A stretch of 64,000 bases of DNA from an uncultured Clostridia bacterium (GTDB lineage: Bacteria > Bacillota > Clostridia > TANB77 > CAG-508): contig CAKOWW010000003.1 of the NCBI GenBank assembly GCA_934129785.1, positions 1-64,000 on the forward strand. The letters run 5' to 3'. This document shows positions 17,767-26,679 of the stretch, piece after piece; the first letter of the stretch is position 1; every line of letters begins with the position of its first letter. A model generated the notes under the pieces. That model saw only the letters and a program-made list of their open reading frames with translations, was not told the DNA's origin and searched no databases. A program made the translations under genes and the position numbers.

Positions 17767-19328
17767 TTTTCTAAAACAGAAATAGCGCATTTAATTCCAT
17801 CAACTGCAGCAGAAGTGATACCACCTGCATAACCAGCACCTTCTCCACATGGATATAATCCAGAAATATTTGAAACAAATTCACTGTTTCTTAGAATTTT
17901 AACAGGAGAGGAACTTCTAGTTTCAACACCTGTTAAAATACTATCAGGGTCAGCAAAGCCATGCAATTTAGTATCAAAATATTCAATTCCTTCCTTCAAA
18001 GTTGAGGAAACAAAATCAGGCAAAATATCATTTAAATTGGATAAAGTTACACCGGGTAAATAAGAAGGAGTTACCTTACCTAAGGCTTCAGATTTTCTAT
18101 TAGCGATAAAGTCTGAGACCTTTTGAACTGGTGCAAAATAATTTGAGCCACCAAGTTTAAAGGCACTTTCTTCTAGATTTTTTTGAAAATCAAAACCTGC
18201 TAAAGGAGATGTACCTTCAAAATCCTCTGGAACAATATTTACAAGTAATGCAGAATTTGCATTTTTTCCATTTCTTGCAAAATTGCTCATACCATTTGTA
18301 ACAATAGAATTTTTGTCACTTGAAGAAGCAATAACTTTTCCACCAGGGCACATACAAAAAGTATAACAAGAGCGCCCAGATTTAGAGTGATATGCTAATT
18401 TGTATTCAGCTGGTGGCAATTTTAATTTTGTTATATTGCCATATTGAGCTTTATTTATATTTTCTTGTAAATGTTCAATTCTAACACCTACTGAAAAATT
18501 TTTTCTTTCCATTGAAATACCTTTTTCATAGAGTTTTTCGAAAGTGTCTCTGGCACTATGTCCAATGGCTAAAATAACATGTGTTGCTTTGATTTTTTTT
18601 ACATCAGGGCCATTTTGACATATAACAGCAGATATTTTTTTATTAGATATTTCAAAATCAGTCACTTTAGTATTAAATAAAAATGTACCACCCTTAGAAA
18701 TGATATATTTTCTCATATTTTGTAAAATATTAATTAAATTATCTGTTCCTACATGAGGTTTAGATAAATATAAAATTTGTTTTGGAGCACCAAAATTTAC
18801 AAACTCTTGCAAAACTTTTGTACAAAAAGGACTATTAATTCCTGTTGTAAGTTTTCCATCAGAGAAAGTTCCAGCACCACCTTCACCAAATTGAACATTA
18901 GAAAGAGGATTAAGCTTCCCACTTTTAAAGAAATTTTTAACAATTTCTTTTCGATTTAATGCAGTGTCACCTTGTTCAATAATAATTGGTTTAAGACCAT
19001 TTTGAACCATAATAAGACCAGCAAAAAGACCACTAGGACCACAACCAACAATTATTGGCTTTTTGCAATCAAGATTTTTGGAATTGATTTTTGGCATTTT
19101 AAATTTTTCAACTTTTTTAAATTTTGGATATTTAGTTTCATCTTTTAATTCAAAGTCAATAGAATAACTGTAATGAACATCATCTTTTCTTCTTGCATCA
19201 ATAGACTTTTTAGAAATTTGCCAGTCTAATATATCTTGTTCATATATTCTGTTTTTCTTAATAGTATATTTATATACATCTTCTTCAGATAAATCTTTTC
19301 TAATTTTTATATTACTAACTCTTATCAT
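17763..19328 (-). CDS. FAD-dependent oxidoreductase, COG2509 type
   Basis: The 521-aa flavoprotein has an N-terminal roughly 90-residue extension, then a Rossmann FAD-binding motif (IIVGCGPSGLFAGL, near residues 91-105) and the family block NVQFGEGGAGTFSDGKLTTG near 143-162. The C-terminal portion contains GYAGGITSAAVDGIKCA, the second FAD-contact region. This matches the uncharacterised 'FAD-dependent dehydrogenase' COG2509 family common in Clostridia; its substrate is unknown. ATG follows TGGAGAG. Transcribed alone on the minus strand. Confidence 0.85.
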   Translation of the reverse strand: MIRVSNIKIRKDLSEEDVYKYTIKKNRIYEQDILDWQISKKSIDARRKDDVHYSYSIDFELKDETKYPKFKKVEKFKMPKINSKNLDCKKPIIVGCGPSGLFAGLIMVQNGLKPIIIEQGDTALNRKEIVKNFFKSGKLNPLSNVQFGEGGAGTFSDGKLTTGINSPFCTKVLQEFVNFGAPKQILYLSKPHVGTDNLINILQNMRKYIISKGGTFLFNTKVTDFEISNKKISAVICQNGPDVKKIKATHVILAIGHSARDTFEKLYEKGISMERKNFSVGVRIEHLQENINKAQYGNITKLKLPPAEYKLAYHSKSGRSCYTFCMCPGGKVIASSSDKNSIVTNGMSNFARNGKNANSALLVNIVPEDFEGTSPLAGFDFQKNLEESAFKLGGSNYFAPVQKVSDFIANRKSEALGKVTPSYLPGVTLSNLNDILPDFVSSTLKEGIEYFDTKLHGFADPDSILTGVETRSSSPVKILRNSEFVSNISGLYPCGEGAGYAGGITSAAVDGIKCAISVLEN

Positions 19329-19457
19329 AATTCACTCTCCATACATATTTATGTTAGATTATATTATAGCATAGAAACTGTTAAAATTACTATAAATGAT
19401 TGCATTTTTTGAAATTTAGTATATAATATCAGTAAGAAAATTAGTATGGGGATATGT

Positions 19458-20117
19458 ATGGAGAAAAATAATAAAAAATTAACAAAAGTAATAGATATAA
19501 TTTATATAATATTCTGGGTTTTCATGATAGGAAGTGTATTTGGTTTCTTTGCAGAAATGATTTATAGCTCAGTATACACAAGAGCAATAGTAGTAAGACA
19601 TGGATTAATATATGGACCATTTGTACAAGTATATGGTATGGGGGCAGTGGCATATTTCTTGCTAATTGTAAAAATAAAAGAACCTAGAGATGCATTTTTT
19701 GCAGGAATGATTATGGGAGGAATATTAGAATATTTGTGTTCATTTTTTCAGGAAATATTATTTGGAACAATTTCTTGGGATTATAGCAAAATGTTTTTAA
19801 ATTTTAATGGAAGAACTTGCTTACTTTATTGTTTTTATTGGGGAATTATAGCAGTTGTATTTTTAAATGTAATATATCCTGCATTAGAAAGTTTAAAACC
19901 ATTAATATACAAAAAGAGCATAAGAATAATAACTGTATTTTGTATGTTGTTTATGATATTTGATATAGGAATTTCTTGCTTGGCTGCAAATAGACAAAGC
20001 GAAAGACACAACAACATACCTGCTAAAAATGATTTTGATACATTTTTAGACAACACTTATCCAGATGAGTATTTGGATAGAATTTACAATAATAAAAAAG
20101 AAATACAAAAAACATAA
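19458..20117 (+). CDS. Membrane protein of the putative ABC-transporter type IV family (PF06541)
   Basis: Integral membrane protein with about five hydrophobic segments. The family block FGFFAEMIYSSVYTRAIVVRHGLIYGPFVQVYG and the motif GRTCLLYCFYWGI are characteristic of PF06541 (CmpB-like permeases of unknown substrate). ATG 19458 is preceded by GGGGAT at 5 bases and yields 219 aa; an in-frame ATG at 19446 would give 223 aa. It is followed by a strong hairpin that overlaps the spoIIID ribosome-binding region. Confidence 0.78.
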   Translation: MEKNNKKLTKVIDIIYIIFWVFMIGSVFGFFAEMIYSSVYTRAIVVRHGLIYGPFVQVYGMGAVAYFLLIVKIKEPRDAFFAGMIMGGILEYLCSFFQEILFGTISWDYSKMFLNFNGRTCLLYCFYWGIIAVVFLNVIYPALESLKPLIYKKSIRIITVFCMLFMIFDIGISCLAANRQSERHNNIPAKNDFDTFLDNTYPDEYLDRIYNNKKEIQKT

Positions 20118-20123
20118 ATCAAT

Positions 20124-20170
20124 CCCTATGCGAATACAATTAAACAAAAGTATTCGCATAGGGGGTTTTT
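20124..20170 (+). terminator. Terminator-like hairpin containing the spoIIID ribosome-binding site
   Basis: A perfect 14-bp stem (CCCTATGCGAATAC / GTATTCGCATAGGG) is followed by GGTTTTTC. It can end the upstream permease transcript. Its 3' arm carries AGGGGG, the only Shine-Dalgarno-like sequence in front of spoIIID, 9 bases before its ATG, so any read-through transcript would have that site paired. Confidence 0.75.
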
Positions 20171-20174
20171 CTTT

Positions 20175-20432
20175 ATGAGAGAAGTATCAATAGAAGAACG
20201 TGCAATAAAACTAGCACATTATATAATAGATTCAAAAGACACAGTAAGAGGGACTGCGAAAAAATTTGGAATAAGTAAAAGCACAGTACACAAAGATGTA
20301 TCAGAAAGACTAAAGAAAATAAATCCAAGTCTGGCAAAAGAAGTAAGAGCAATCCTAGATGAAAATAAAGCAGAAAGGCACATAAGAGGAGGAATGGCAA
20401 CAAAGTTAAAATACAGTCATTTAAACAAATAA
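20175..20432 (+). CDS. spoIIID: Stage III sporulation regulator SpoIIID
   Basis: Mother-cell transcription factor that modulates sigma-E-dependent genes during sporulation. At 85 aa it has the family's usual length, with the helix-turn-helix DTVRGTAKKFGISKSTVHKDVSERL at residues 19-43 and a basic C-terminal helix. The start ATG lies directly downstream of a strong hairpin that includes its likely ribosome-binding site. yabG, a late sporulation protease gene, follows in the same orientation. Confidence 0.95.
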   Translation: MREVSIEERAIKLAHYIIDSKDTVRGTAKKFGISKSTVHKDVSERLKKINPSLAKEVRAILDENKAERHIRGGMATKLKYSHLNK

Positions 20433-20496
20433 AATATCACCAAAATACAAAATAAGACATAAAATATAATAGCCTAAAGTAACAGAGGTGAAACAA

Positions 20497-21342
20497 ATGA
20501 GCAAAATAAAAAAAGGTGATATTGTAGGAAGAAAATCATATGGAAAAGACATATTATTTGAAGTAAGTAGGATAATAGAAACAAAACAAGAAGATATCGC
20601 AATATTAACAGGAATAATAGATAGAATACAGGCAGATAGCAAAACATCGGATTTAGAAAAAATAGAAACAAAAGAAGTTAAGAAAATAACAAAAGAATAT
20701 GAAGAAAAAGTAAAAGAAAAAATATCAAAAACAAATAAGCAAAAAGAAAAAGATTACAAGATTGGAATAATTACTAGTAATAAGAGAACAAGAGAAAAAA
20801 TTATTACAGGGAAAATATTGCATTTAGATGGAGACAGAAAATATAGTGAAAAATCATATAGATATTATAAAAAAATTGGATTAAATGCTGTAGTAAAAAA
20901 TGTTCCAGAGTACAGACAACCAAGAGTTGTTTATAGACTATTAGAAATTTATAAACCAGATATACTAGTTATAACTGGGCATGATGGAATGATAAAAAGT
21001 GGAAGAAATTACAATGATATATATAATTATAGAAATTCAAAATATTTTATAGAGACAGTAAAAGAAGCAAGGAAATATGACCAAGAGAAATCACAAAAGC
21101 TGGTAATTTTTGCAGGAGCATGCCAAAGCTATTTTGAAGCAATAATTTCGGCAGGGGCAAATTTTGCATCATCACCAGCAAGAATATTAATAGATTTTTT
21201 AGATCCATTGGTAGTGGCACAAAAAGTAGCGTTTACAGAAGATTATAAATATATAACCATAGATGATATTGCATATGAACTAAGAGATGGGAGAAACGGA
21301 ATAGGTGGAATTGGAGCAAATGGAAAAATGCATAAAAGTTAA
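20497..21342 (+). CDS. yabG: Sporulation-specific protease YabG
   Basis: Cysteine protease that processes spore-coat and cortex-related proteins in the mother cell. The 281-aa protein shows the YabG blocks KKGDIVGRKSYGKDILFEV (N-terminus), LHLDGD, PDILVITGHDG (catalytic His region, near 165), FAGACQSYFEA (catalytic Cys region, near 206) and NFASSPARILID. I chose ATG 20497, with AGAGGTGAA at the right distance; GTG 20488 overlaps that site. Its place near spoIIID and veg resembles the yabG-veg neighbourhood of Bacilli. Confidence 0.93.
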   Translation: MSKIKKGDIVGRKSYGKDILFEVSRIIETKQEDIAILTGIIDRIQADSKTSDLEKIETKEVKKITKEYEEKVKEKISKTNKQKEKDYKIGIITSNKRTREKIITGKILHLDGDRKYSEKSYRYYKKIGLNAVVKNVPEYRQPRVVYRLLEIYKPDILVITGHDGMIKSGRNYNDIYNYRNSKYFIETVKEARKYDQEKSQKLVIFAGACQSYFEAIISAGANFASSPARILIDFLDPLVVAQKVAFTEDYKYITIDDIAYELRDGRNGIGGIGANGKMHKS

Positions 21343-21474
21343 ACTAAAAGGTTTAAATAACCTAACTTAACATATTTGTAACATAAATGTAACACAGATG
21401 ACAAAATAGAGCAACCAACCAATAAAACACTTGAAAATACTGAATTACAGCAGTTTGACACTAATAAACAAATT

Positions 21475-21503
21475 TTGACAATTTTGCCTAAAAATGCTAT
21501 AAT
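21475..21503 (+). promoter_or_regulatory. Strong sigma-A-type promoter of veg
   Basis: Consensus TTGACA, a 17-base spacer and consensus TATAAT lie 29 bases before the veg start codon. veg is known for a very strong vegetative promoter in Bacillus. A second TTGACA sits 21 bases upstream. Confidence 0.8.
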
Positions 21504-21532
21504 CAAGCCATCTTGAAGGAGTAGGTGGTAAG

Positions 21533-21826
21533 ATGATTTGTAAAACAGATATAGCAAATTTAAAAACAGACATCTTAGAGAAAGTGGGGCAAAAGATAAT
21601 AGTAAAAGGATCTTTAGGAAGAAGTAAAGCCTTTGAAAAAGAAGCTACAATAGAAAAAGCATATCCAAACATTTTTGTTGTGAAATATGAAGAAAATAAT
21701 AGAAATGTAACATATAGTTACACAGATGTTTTAACAAGAACAGTTGAGGTTGAGGTATTTGATGGTGATTCATACAGTCCGTTAATTCCACCACCAATGC
21801 CAAAACAAAGAAGAACATCATTATAA
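21533..21826 (+). CDS. veg: Veg protein (DUF1021)
   Basis: Small conserved Firmicutes protein that in Bacillus stimulates biofilm gene expression. The 97-aa length and the core KVGQKIIVKGSLGRSKAFEKEATIEKAYPNIFVVKYE (residues about 18-52), then SYTDVLTRTVEVEVF, are diagnostic. ATG follows AAGGAGTAGGTGG-type sequence. It is monocistronic, between a consensus promoter and a strong terminator. Confidence 0.92.
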   Translation: MICKTDIANLKTDILEKVGQKIIVKGSLGRSKAFEKEATIEKAYPNIFVVKYEENNRNVTYSYTDVLTRTVEVEVFDGDSYSPLIPPPMPKQRRTSL

Positions 21827-21828
21827 AA

Positions 21829-21869
21829 AATATGTCAAAAGGAAAAAAACTTTTGACATATTTTTTTTG
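21829..21869 (+). terminator. Intrinsic terminator after veg
   Basis: AATATGTCAAAAGG pairs with CTTTTGACATATT and is followed by eight T. Confidence 0.9.
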
Positions 21870-21936
21870 CAAATAGTCATAAATGCTAAAAAAACAAATA
21901 TACTTTTATAAAGAAAACTTAAAAGGAGGTCAAATA

Positions 21937-23490
21937 ATGATTGTAGACACAGTAAAGGAAAATTTATGTATAAATAAATTAATTGCAACAAAAAAAGAAG
22001 TAATATTTGTAGAAGGAGACATGATTGTACCAGATGCAAAACCTGATATTTTGAGCACAATTTGTACAAGTGGGATTATATGCATTTGTAAAAAAGAAGT
22101 ATTTGATGACAAAGTAAGAATTGATGGAAATATTAACACATATATAATGTACATGGCTGATGATAGTAAAGATAAAACACGAGGATTAAATACAAGTTTA
22201 GACTTTTCAGAAAATATTCAAGTTTCAGGTGCTAAAGAAGGGATGAACTGCACATTAGAAACTAAATTGAAATCAATAGAAGCAAAGGTAATAAATGGAA
22301 GAAAAATAAGAATAAAATCTGCAATTGAAGTTGAAATAAAGATATATTCAAATGAGAGCGTAGAAATAGTTAACAATATAGAAAATGCAGATGAAATTCA
22401 AATATTAAAAGAGGATTTAAAAGTGAATTCTTTGCTAGGTAGCGGAGATACAAGAATATATGCAAAAGACACAATATTAATAGATAATGCAGATAATTTA
22501 GCAGAAATATTAAAAGCAAATATTTGTATATGTAATAAAGACATAAAAATAAGCTATAATAAAATACTAACAAAAGCAGAAGCAGAAATAAAAATAATGT
22601 ATTTAACGCAAGATGATAGAATAAATAGTGTAAATACAAGGATACCAGTAGTTGGATTTATAGATATTCAAAATGTTACAGAAGAAAACATTTGTGATGT
22701 TGATTATGAAATAAAAAATATAATTTTAAAACTAAATTCACAAGAAGAACATTCGATATATGTTGAAATAGAAGTAGGAGTTTTAGCAATTGTATATGAA
22801 GAAAAACAAATAAATTTAATCCAAGATTTATATAGTCCTAGTGAAAATTTAGAATTAAGTCAAAAGACAATAACAGCAGTTACTAAGAAAACAAGAATAG
22901 AAGAGACTAAACAAATACGACAAAAAGTTCAAGTGGAAGGATTAGAAGGAAATAGAATACTTGATATTGATGCAGTGCCAGTAATAGAAAAGGAAACAAA
23001 ATCAAAAAATAGGATTGTATATGAAGGCGAAATAGAGTTAAGATTTTTAATTTCAAATAATGAGCAAATGATAGACACAAGAACAGCAAAGGTTCCATTT
23101 GATTATGAAATTGCAAATTTAGAAGATGGGGAGCATACAAATTCTAATACACAAATTGAAATTGCAAATAAGGATTTTGTGATACAAGATGGCGGGATTG
23201 TAGATAGCAATTTAGATATGAAAATAAGCACAAATACATATCAAAATGCCAATATAAATGTAATAGATGAAATACAAACAAATGGTGAAAGAGAAAAAGA
23301 AGACTATAGCATAATAATGTATATTGTAAAAAAAGATGATACTTTGTGGAAAATTGCTAAAATGTTTGGCTCTACAATAGAAGATATAGCAAGAGTAAAT
23401 GGAATAGAAGATGAAAATAAAATATTTCCAGGTCAAAAATTATTCATACCACATTATACGAAAACGCCAATGGTTACTGTAAATGAGTAA
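21937..23490 (+). CDS. sipL: Spore morphogenesis protein SipL (DUF3794 repeats + LysM)
   Basis: Clostridial counterpart of SpoVID that ties the SpoIVA coat basement layer to the forespore. The 517-aa protein has DUF3794 (SpoIVA-interacting) domains in the first three quarters (VPDAKPDILSTIC near residue 30; a second DUF3794-like unit after about 300, LEGNRILDIDAVPVIEKE) and a C-terminal LysM motif (MYIVKKDDTLWKIAKMFGSTIEDIARVNGI, about 460-505). I chose ATG 21937 because AAAAGGAGGTC is 8 bases upstream. It overlaps yunB by 8 bases, so the two are translationally coupled. Confidence 0.9.
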   Translation: MIVDTVKENLCINKLIATKKEVIFVEGDMIVPDAKPDILSTICTSGIICICKKEVFDDKVRIDGNINTYIMYMADDSKDKTRGLNTSLDFSENIQVSGAKEGMNCTLETKLKSIEAKVINGRKIRIKSAIEVEIKIYSNESVEIVNNIENADEIQILKEDLKVNSLLGSGDTRIYAKDTILIDNADNLAEILKANICICNKDIKISYNKILTKAEAEIKIMYLTQDDRINSVNTRIPVVGFIDIQNVTEENICDVDYEIKNIILKLNSQEEHSIYVEIEVGVLAIVYEEKQINLIQDLYSPSENLELSQKTITAVTKKTRIEETKQIRQKVQVEGLEGNRILDIDAVPVIEKETKSKNRIVYEGEIELRFLISNNEQMIDTRTAKVPFDYEIANLEDGEHTNSNTQIEIANKDFVIQDGGIVDSNLDMKISTNTYQNANINVIDEIQTNGEREKEDYSIIMYIVKKDDTLWKIAKMFGSTIEDIARVNGIEDENKIFPGQKLFIPHYTKTPMVTVNE

Positions 23491-24200
23491 AATCTATTCA
23501 AGACCAAGAATAAAAATTCCTAAAATAATAATTCAAAATGGAAAGAAACTAAATGGTAATAAAGGAAGAAAGATTGTAAAAATAATAATAATTTTAGTAA
23601 TAGCATTTAGTGTTGTAAAATTTTCACTAGATGCTGTGTCGCCTATTTTTGATACTATTTGTGAAAATAGGGCAGAATCACTTGCAACAATGGTTTCAAA
23701 TGAGCAGGCAACTGAGGTAATGAAAGAACACACTTATGATGAGATGTTTACTATAGAGAAGGATTCTAATAATAATATAACAATGATAAAATCAAATATA
23801 ATTGCTATAAATGAAATTATTTCAGATATTGGCATTAAAATTCAAGAAAAGCTGAACGAAAAAGAAAAAGATAGTATTTCAATAGCTATTCGGAAGTTTC
23901 ACAGGTTCCAAACTTTTATCAGGTAGGGGGCCGGGAGTAAAAATTCAGATTTCTCCAATAGGCAATGTTGAAACAGATTTAAAAACAGAATTTACCTCTC
24001 AAGGAATAAATCAAACATTGCATAGAGTTTATTTACAGGTTAAATGCAAAAGCAATATTTTAACACCATTTAAAGACATTGAAAAAGAGATAACTAATCA
24101 AGTACTTTTAATTGAAAATGTTGTAGTAGGAAATATACCTAATAATTATTATAATTTTAATGGTGTAGGTCAAAATGAGGTATTAGAGGTTGTTGAATAA
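23483..24200 (+). CDS. yunB: Sporulation protein YunB, with +1 frameshift at a CGG codon
   Basis: Membrane-anchored sporulation protein controlled by sigma-E in Bacillus. The first frame has a basic start, a membrane segment (about 34-52) and the family region ending ...DSISIAI, and stops at 23924-23926. Skipping the C at 23891 joins it to ...G-SFTGSKLLSGRGPGVKIQISPIGNVETDLKTEF..., the conserved IPLG...GPGI...PIGNV block of YunB, and carries on to 24200. The span minus one base encodes 238 aa, the normal length. In-frame the break reads ATT CGG AAG. The second part starts with no suitable initiation site for a separate gene. It ends at a bidirectional terminator shared with rpsI. Confidence 0.88.
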
Positions 24201-24240
24201 TAATATATGTATATAATTTTAAAAATTTAAGGAAAAGAAA

Positions 24241-24272
24241 AAACGAAAGTAGTAAAATACTTTCGTTTTTGT
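24241..24272. terminator. Bidirectional terminator between yunB and rpsI
   Basis: AAACGAAAGTA pairs with TACTTTCGTTT. There is a T-run downstream on the plus strand and an A-run upstream, so it works for both convergent genes. Confidence 0.85.
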
Positions 24273-24288
24273 TGTATAAAAGTTTTGT

Positions 24289-24690
24289 CTATCTTTTGCT
24301 GAATTGAGGTGCTTTACGAGCTTTTTTAAGTCCGTATTTTTTTCTTTCTTTCATACGAGGATCTCTTGTTAAGAATCCGTTTGTTTTTAAAGCTGGTCTG
24401 TATTCACTGTTAGCTGCATTTAAAGCTCTAGCGATACCATGTCTTATTGCTCCAGCTTGACCTGATATTCCTCCACCTTTTACAGTTGCTATAACATCAA
24501 ATTTAGATGATGTATTTGTAACTGTAAGTGGTTGTCTAACTATAACTTTTAAAGTTTCTAAACCGAAAAATTCATCAATATCTTTTCCATTGATTGTTAT
24601 TTTTCCAGTACCTTCTACTAGTCTTACTCTAGCTATTGCGTTTTTTCTTCTACCTGTACCATAGAAAACTATATTTTCTTTTTTAGCCAT
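24289..24690 (-). CDS. rpsI: 30S ribosomal protein S9
   Basis: Small-subunit ribosomal protein whose C-terminal tail reaches the P-site tRNA. The 133-aa protein has the signature GGGISGQAGAIRHGIARAL (near 72-90) and the conserved C-terminal KKYGLKKARKAPQFSKR ending in Lys-Arg, which contacts tRNA. It lies 1 base downstream of rplM in the usual rplM-rpsI operon. Confidence 0.98.
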   Translation of the reverse strand: MAKKENIVFYGTGRRKNAIARVRLVEGTGKITINGKDIDEFFGLETLKVIVRQPLTVTNTSSKFDVIATVKGGGISGQAGAIRHGIARALNAANSEYRPALKTNGFLTRDPRMKERKKYGLKKARKAPQFSKR

Positions 24691-24691
24691 C

Positions 24692-25129
24692 TTATTTTAC
24701 CTCCCATACTTCTGGTTTTTGTGCTTGGTTTTCATGTTCACTACCTGCATAAACTCTTAATTTTTTAAGACTTTGTCTACCTAAAGAGTTGTGTGGTAAC
24801 ATTCCTTTAACAGCTAACATCATAGCTTTTTCTGGATTTTTTTCAAGCATAACTTTTGCTGAAACTTCTTTCATTCCACCAATGTAACCTGAGTGGTGTC
24901 TGTAAACTTTTTGATTTAATTTGTTTCCTGTTAATATTGCATCTTTGCAATTTAAAATTATAACATGGTCTCCCATATCAATATTTGGTGTAAATGTTGG
25001 TTTGTGTTTACCTCTTAATAATTTAGCAGCTTCTGTTGCAACTCTACCTAATGGTTTGTTAGCTACATCAATTATATACCATTTACTTTCAACTTCGCCT
25101 TTTTTTGCGCTATATGTAGTATTATTCAT
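24692..25129 (-). CDS. rplM: 50S ribosomal protein L13
   Basis: Large-subunit assembly protein. The 145-aa sequence has the L13 signature from MLAVKGMLPHNSLGRQSLKKLRVYAG (about 105-130) and KWYIIDVANKPLGRVATEAAKLLRGKHKP near the N-terminus. ATG follows a Shine-Dalgarno (AGGAGGGTATAT) on the minus strand. It heads the rplM-rpsI operon and is driven by the minus-strand promoter at 25243-25271. Confidence 0.98.
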   Translation of the reverse strand: MNNTTYSAKKGEVESKWYIIDVANKPLGRVATEAAKLLRGKHKPTFTPNIDMGDHVIILNCKDAILTGNKLNQKVYRHHSGYIGGMKEVSAKVMLEKNPEKAMMLAVKGMLPHNSLGRQSLKKLRVYAGSEHENQAQKPEVWEVK

Positions 25130-25242
25130 GGTAATATATACCCTCCTATTTTAATTTTATATTTTATTTATATGAAATTCAAACTTAAAACCACCGGGGA
25201 GAGATTTTAATTTTAAATTACATTACACATAATTGCGTAAAT
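25130..25242 (-). ncRNA. Possible rplM (L13) autoregulatory leader
   Basis: The rplM 5' leader contains a short GC-rich island (CTCTCCCCGGTGGTTTT on the minus strand) in otherwise AT-rich sequence, placed as in known Firmicutes L13 leaders. I cannot confirm the family without a covariance search. Confidence 0.3.
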
Positions 25243-25271
25243 ATTGTATTACAAAAATTGCAATTTGTCAA
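25243..25271 (-). promoter_or_regulatory. Sigma-A-type promoter of rplM-rpsI
   Basis: On the minus strand: TTGACA, a 17-base spacer and TACAAT. It is back to back with the plus-strand promoter at 25275-25303. Confidence 0.75.
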
Positions 25272-25274
25272 GGC

Positions 25275-25303
25275 TTGACAAAATAAAAAAAAATGTATAT
25301 ACT
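25275..25303 (+). promoter_or_regulatory. Sigma-A-type promoter of the SH3/NlpC-P60 gene
   Basis: TTGACA, a 17-base spacer and TATACT end 47 bases before the start codon. Confidence 0.75.
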
Positions 25304-25350
25304 AGTAACGCTTTAAAAAAGGATGTAATATATTATTATTAAGGAGTAAT

Positions 25351-26673
25351 ATGAAAATGAAAAACAAGAAAACTATAAGAAATGTGCTAATATTAGCAGG
25401 AATTGCAGTAACAGCATTATTTTTTATAAACATGAGCTTTGCATCATCAGATGGAAAAGTAAATGTTGAAACAGCAAACATAAGAGAAACAGCAGATGAA
25501 AATGCAAAAATCTTAGAACAGTTATCACAAGGAGACAATGTTGAAATACTAGAAAAACAAGGAAGCTGGTATAAAATAAAATCAAAAGGGATAACAGGAT
25601 ATCTAAGAGAAGATCTAATAGAAGTAAAAAATGAAGAAAAAACTGTAGAAACTTCAGCAACAGTAGAAACAGAAAAACAAGAATCAACTGATAGTAATAA
25701 AGCAAACAATATTCAAGAAAATACAACTGAAGAAACAAATAGCGAAGAAAAAACTAAAAAAGTTTCAGAGAACACAAAATTAAAAATTGTACCTGCAATT
25801 AATGCAACAGATATTTTAGAAGTAAAAAAAGATGAAGAAGTAACAGTTACAGAAACTTTAGGAGATTGGGTTTGTATTCAAACATCTACAACAAAAGGAT
25901 GGATTAGAGCAAACAAATTAAAATCAGCAAAAGAGGAAAAACAAGAAGAAACAAAAACAGAAGAACAACCACAAGTAGAAGAAAAACAAGAAACATTACT
26001 AAAAAAAGCATATATTAATACTCAAACAGCAAATATGAGAAAAGAAGCAAATACAGCTTCAGAAATAGTAACATCCTTAACACTAAATACAGAAGTAGAA
26101 GTATATGCGGAAGAAAATGGTTGGAGCAAAGTAAAAGTAAATGGACAAGATGGATATATATCAACTACACTTTTAAGTGATAAAAAGATAGAAACATCAA
26201 GAAGTTTAGAAACACCAAGAAAAAAAGCAGAAAGTACAACTACAAAAAATACTAGTACAAAGAAAGAAACAACTACACAAACAACAACTAGTACAACTAC
26301 ACAAACATCAGGAAAAGGGGCAACAGTTGTTTCAACTGCAAGAAATTATATAGGAAGTAAATATGTATATGGTGCAACTGGACCAAACAGTTTTGACTGT
26401 TCAGGATTTACACAATATGTATTTAAATTACATGGTGTAAGTTTAAACAGAACTGCAGCAGCACAATATTCAAACGGAGTGGCTGTAGATAGATCAAACT
26501 TACAACCAGGAGACTTAGTTATGTTTGGAAAATCTGGAATTAACCATGTTGGAATTTATATTGGTGGAGGTCAAATAGTTCATGCGGCTAATCCATCAAG
26601 AGGAGTAACAATAGACACAATAACTTCAGGATATTACAACAATAACTATGTTGGAGCAAGAAGAGTTATGTAA
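25351..26673 (+). CDS. Secreted SH3-domain NlpC/P60 peptidoglycan endopeptidase
   Basis: Cell-wall hydrolase of 440 aa, like those cleaving peptide stems during growth or separation. It has a signal peptide (about 1-33, AxA-like end near FASS), three bacterial SH3 domains (about 35-90, 130-190 and 218-275; each with NIRETAD/NMRKEAN-type starts and G-W/G-Y ends), a Thr/Ser-rich linker (about 290-325) and a C-terminal NlpC/P60 domain. The catalytic Cys is in NSFDCSGFTQYVF (near 350) and His in INHVGIYIGGGQIVHAAN (near 400). Start ATG follows AAGGAGTAAT. comEC starts 6 bases after its stop. Confidence 0.93.
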   Translation: MKMKNKKTIRNVLILAGIAVTALFFINMSFASSDGKVNVETANIRETADENAKILEQLSQGDNVEILEKQGSWYKIKSKGITGYLREDLIEVKNEEKTVETSATVETEKQESTDSNKANNIQENTTEETNSEEKTKKVSENTKLKIVPAINATDILEVKKDEEVTVTETLGDWVCIQTSTTKGWIRANKLKSAKEEKQEETKTEEQPQVEEKQETLLKKAYINTQTANMRKEANTASEIVTSLTLNTEVEVYAEENGWSKVKVNGQDGYISTTLLSDKKIETSRSLETPRKKAESTTTKNTSTKKETTTQTTTSTTTQTSGKGATVVSTARNYIGSKYVYGATGPNSFDCSGFTQYVFKLHGVSLNRTAAAQYSNGVAVDRSNLQPGDLVMFGKSGINHVGIYIGGGQIVHAANPSRGVTIDTITSGYYNNNYVGARRVM

Positions 26674-26679
26674 GAAAGG

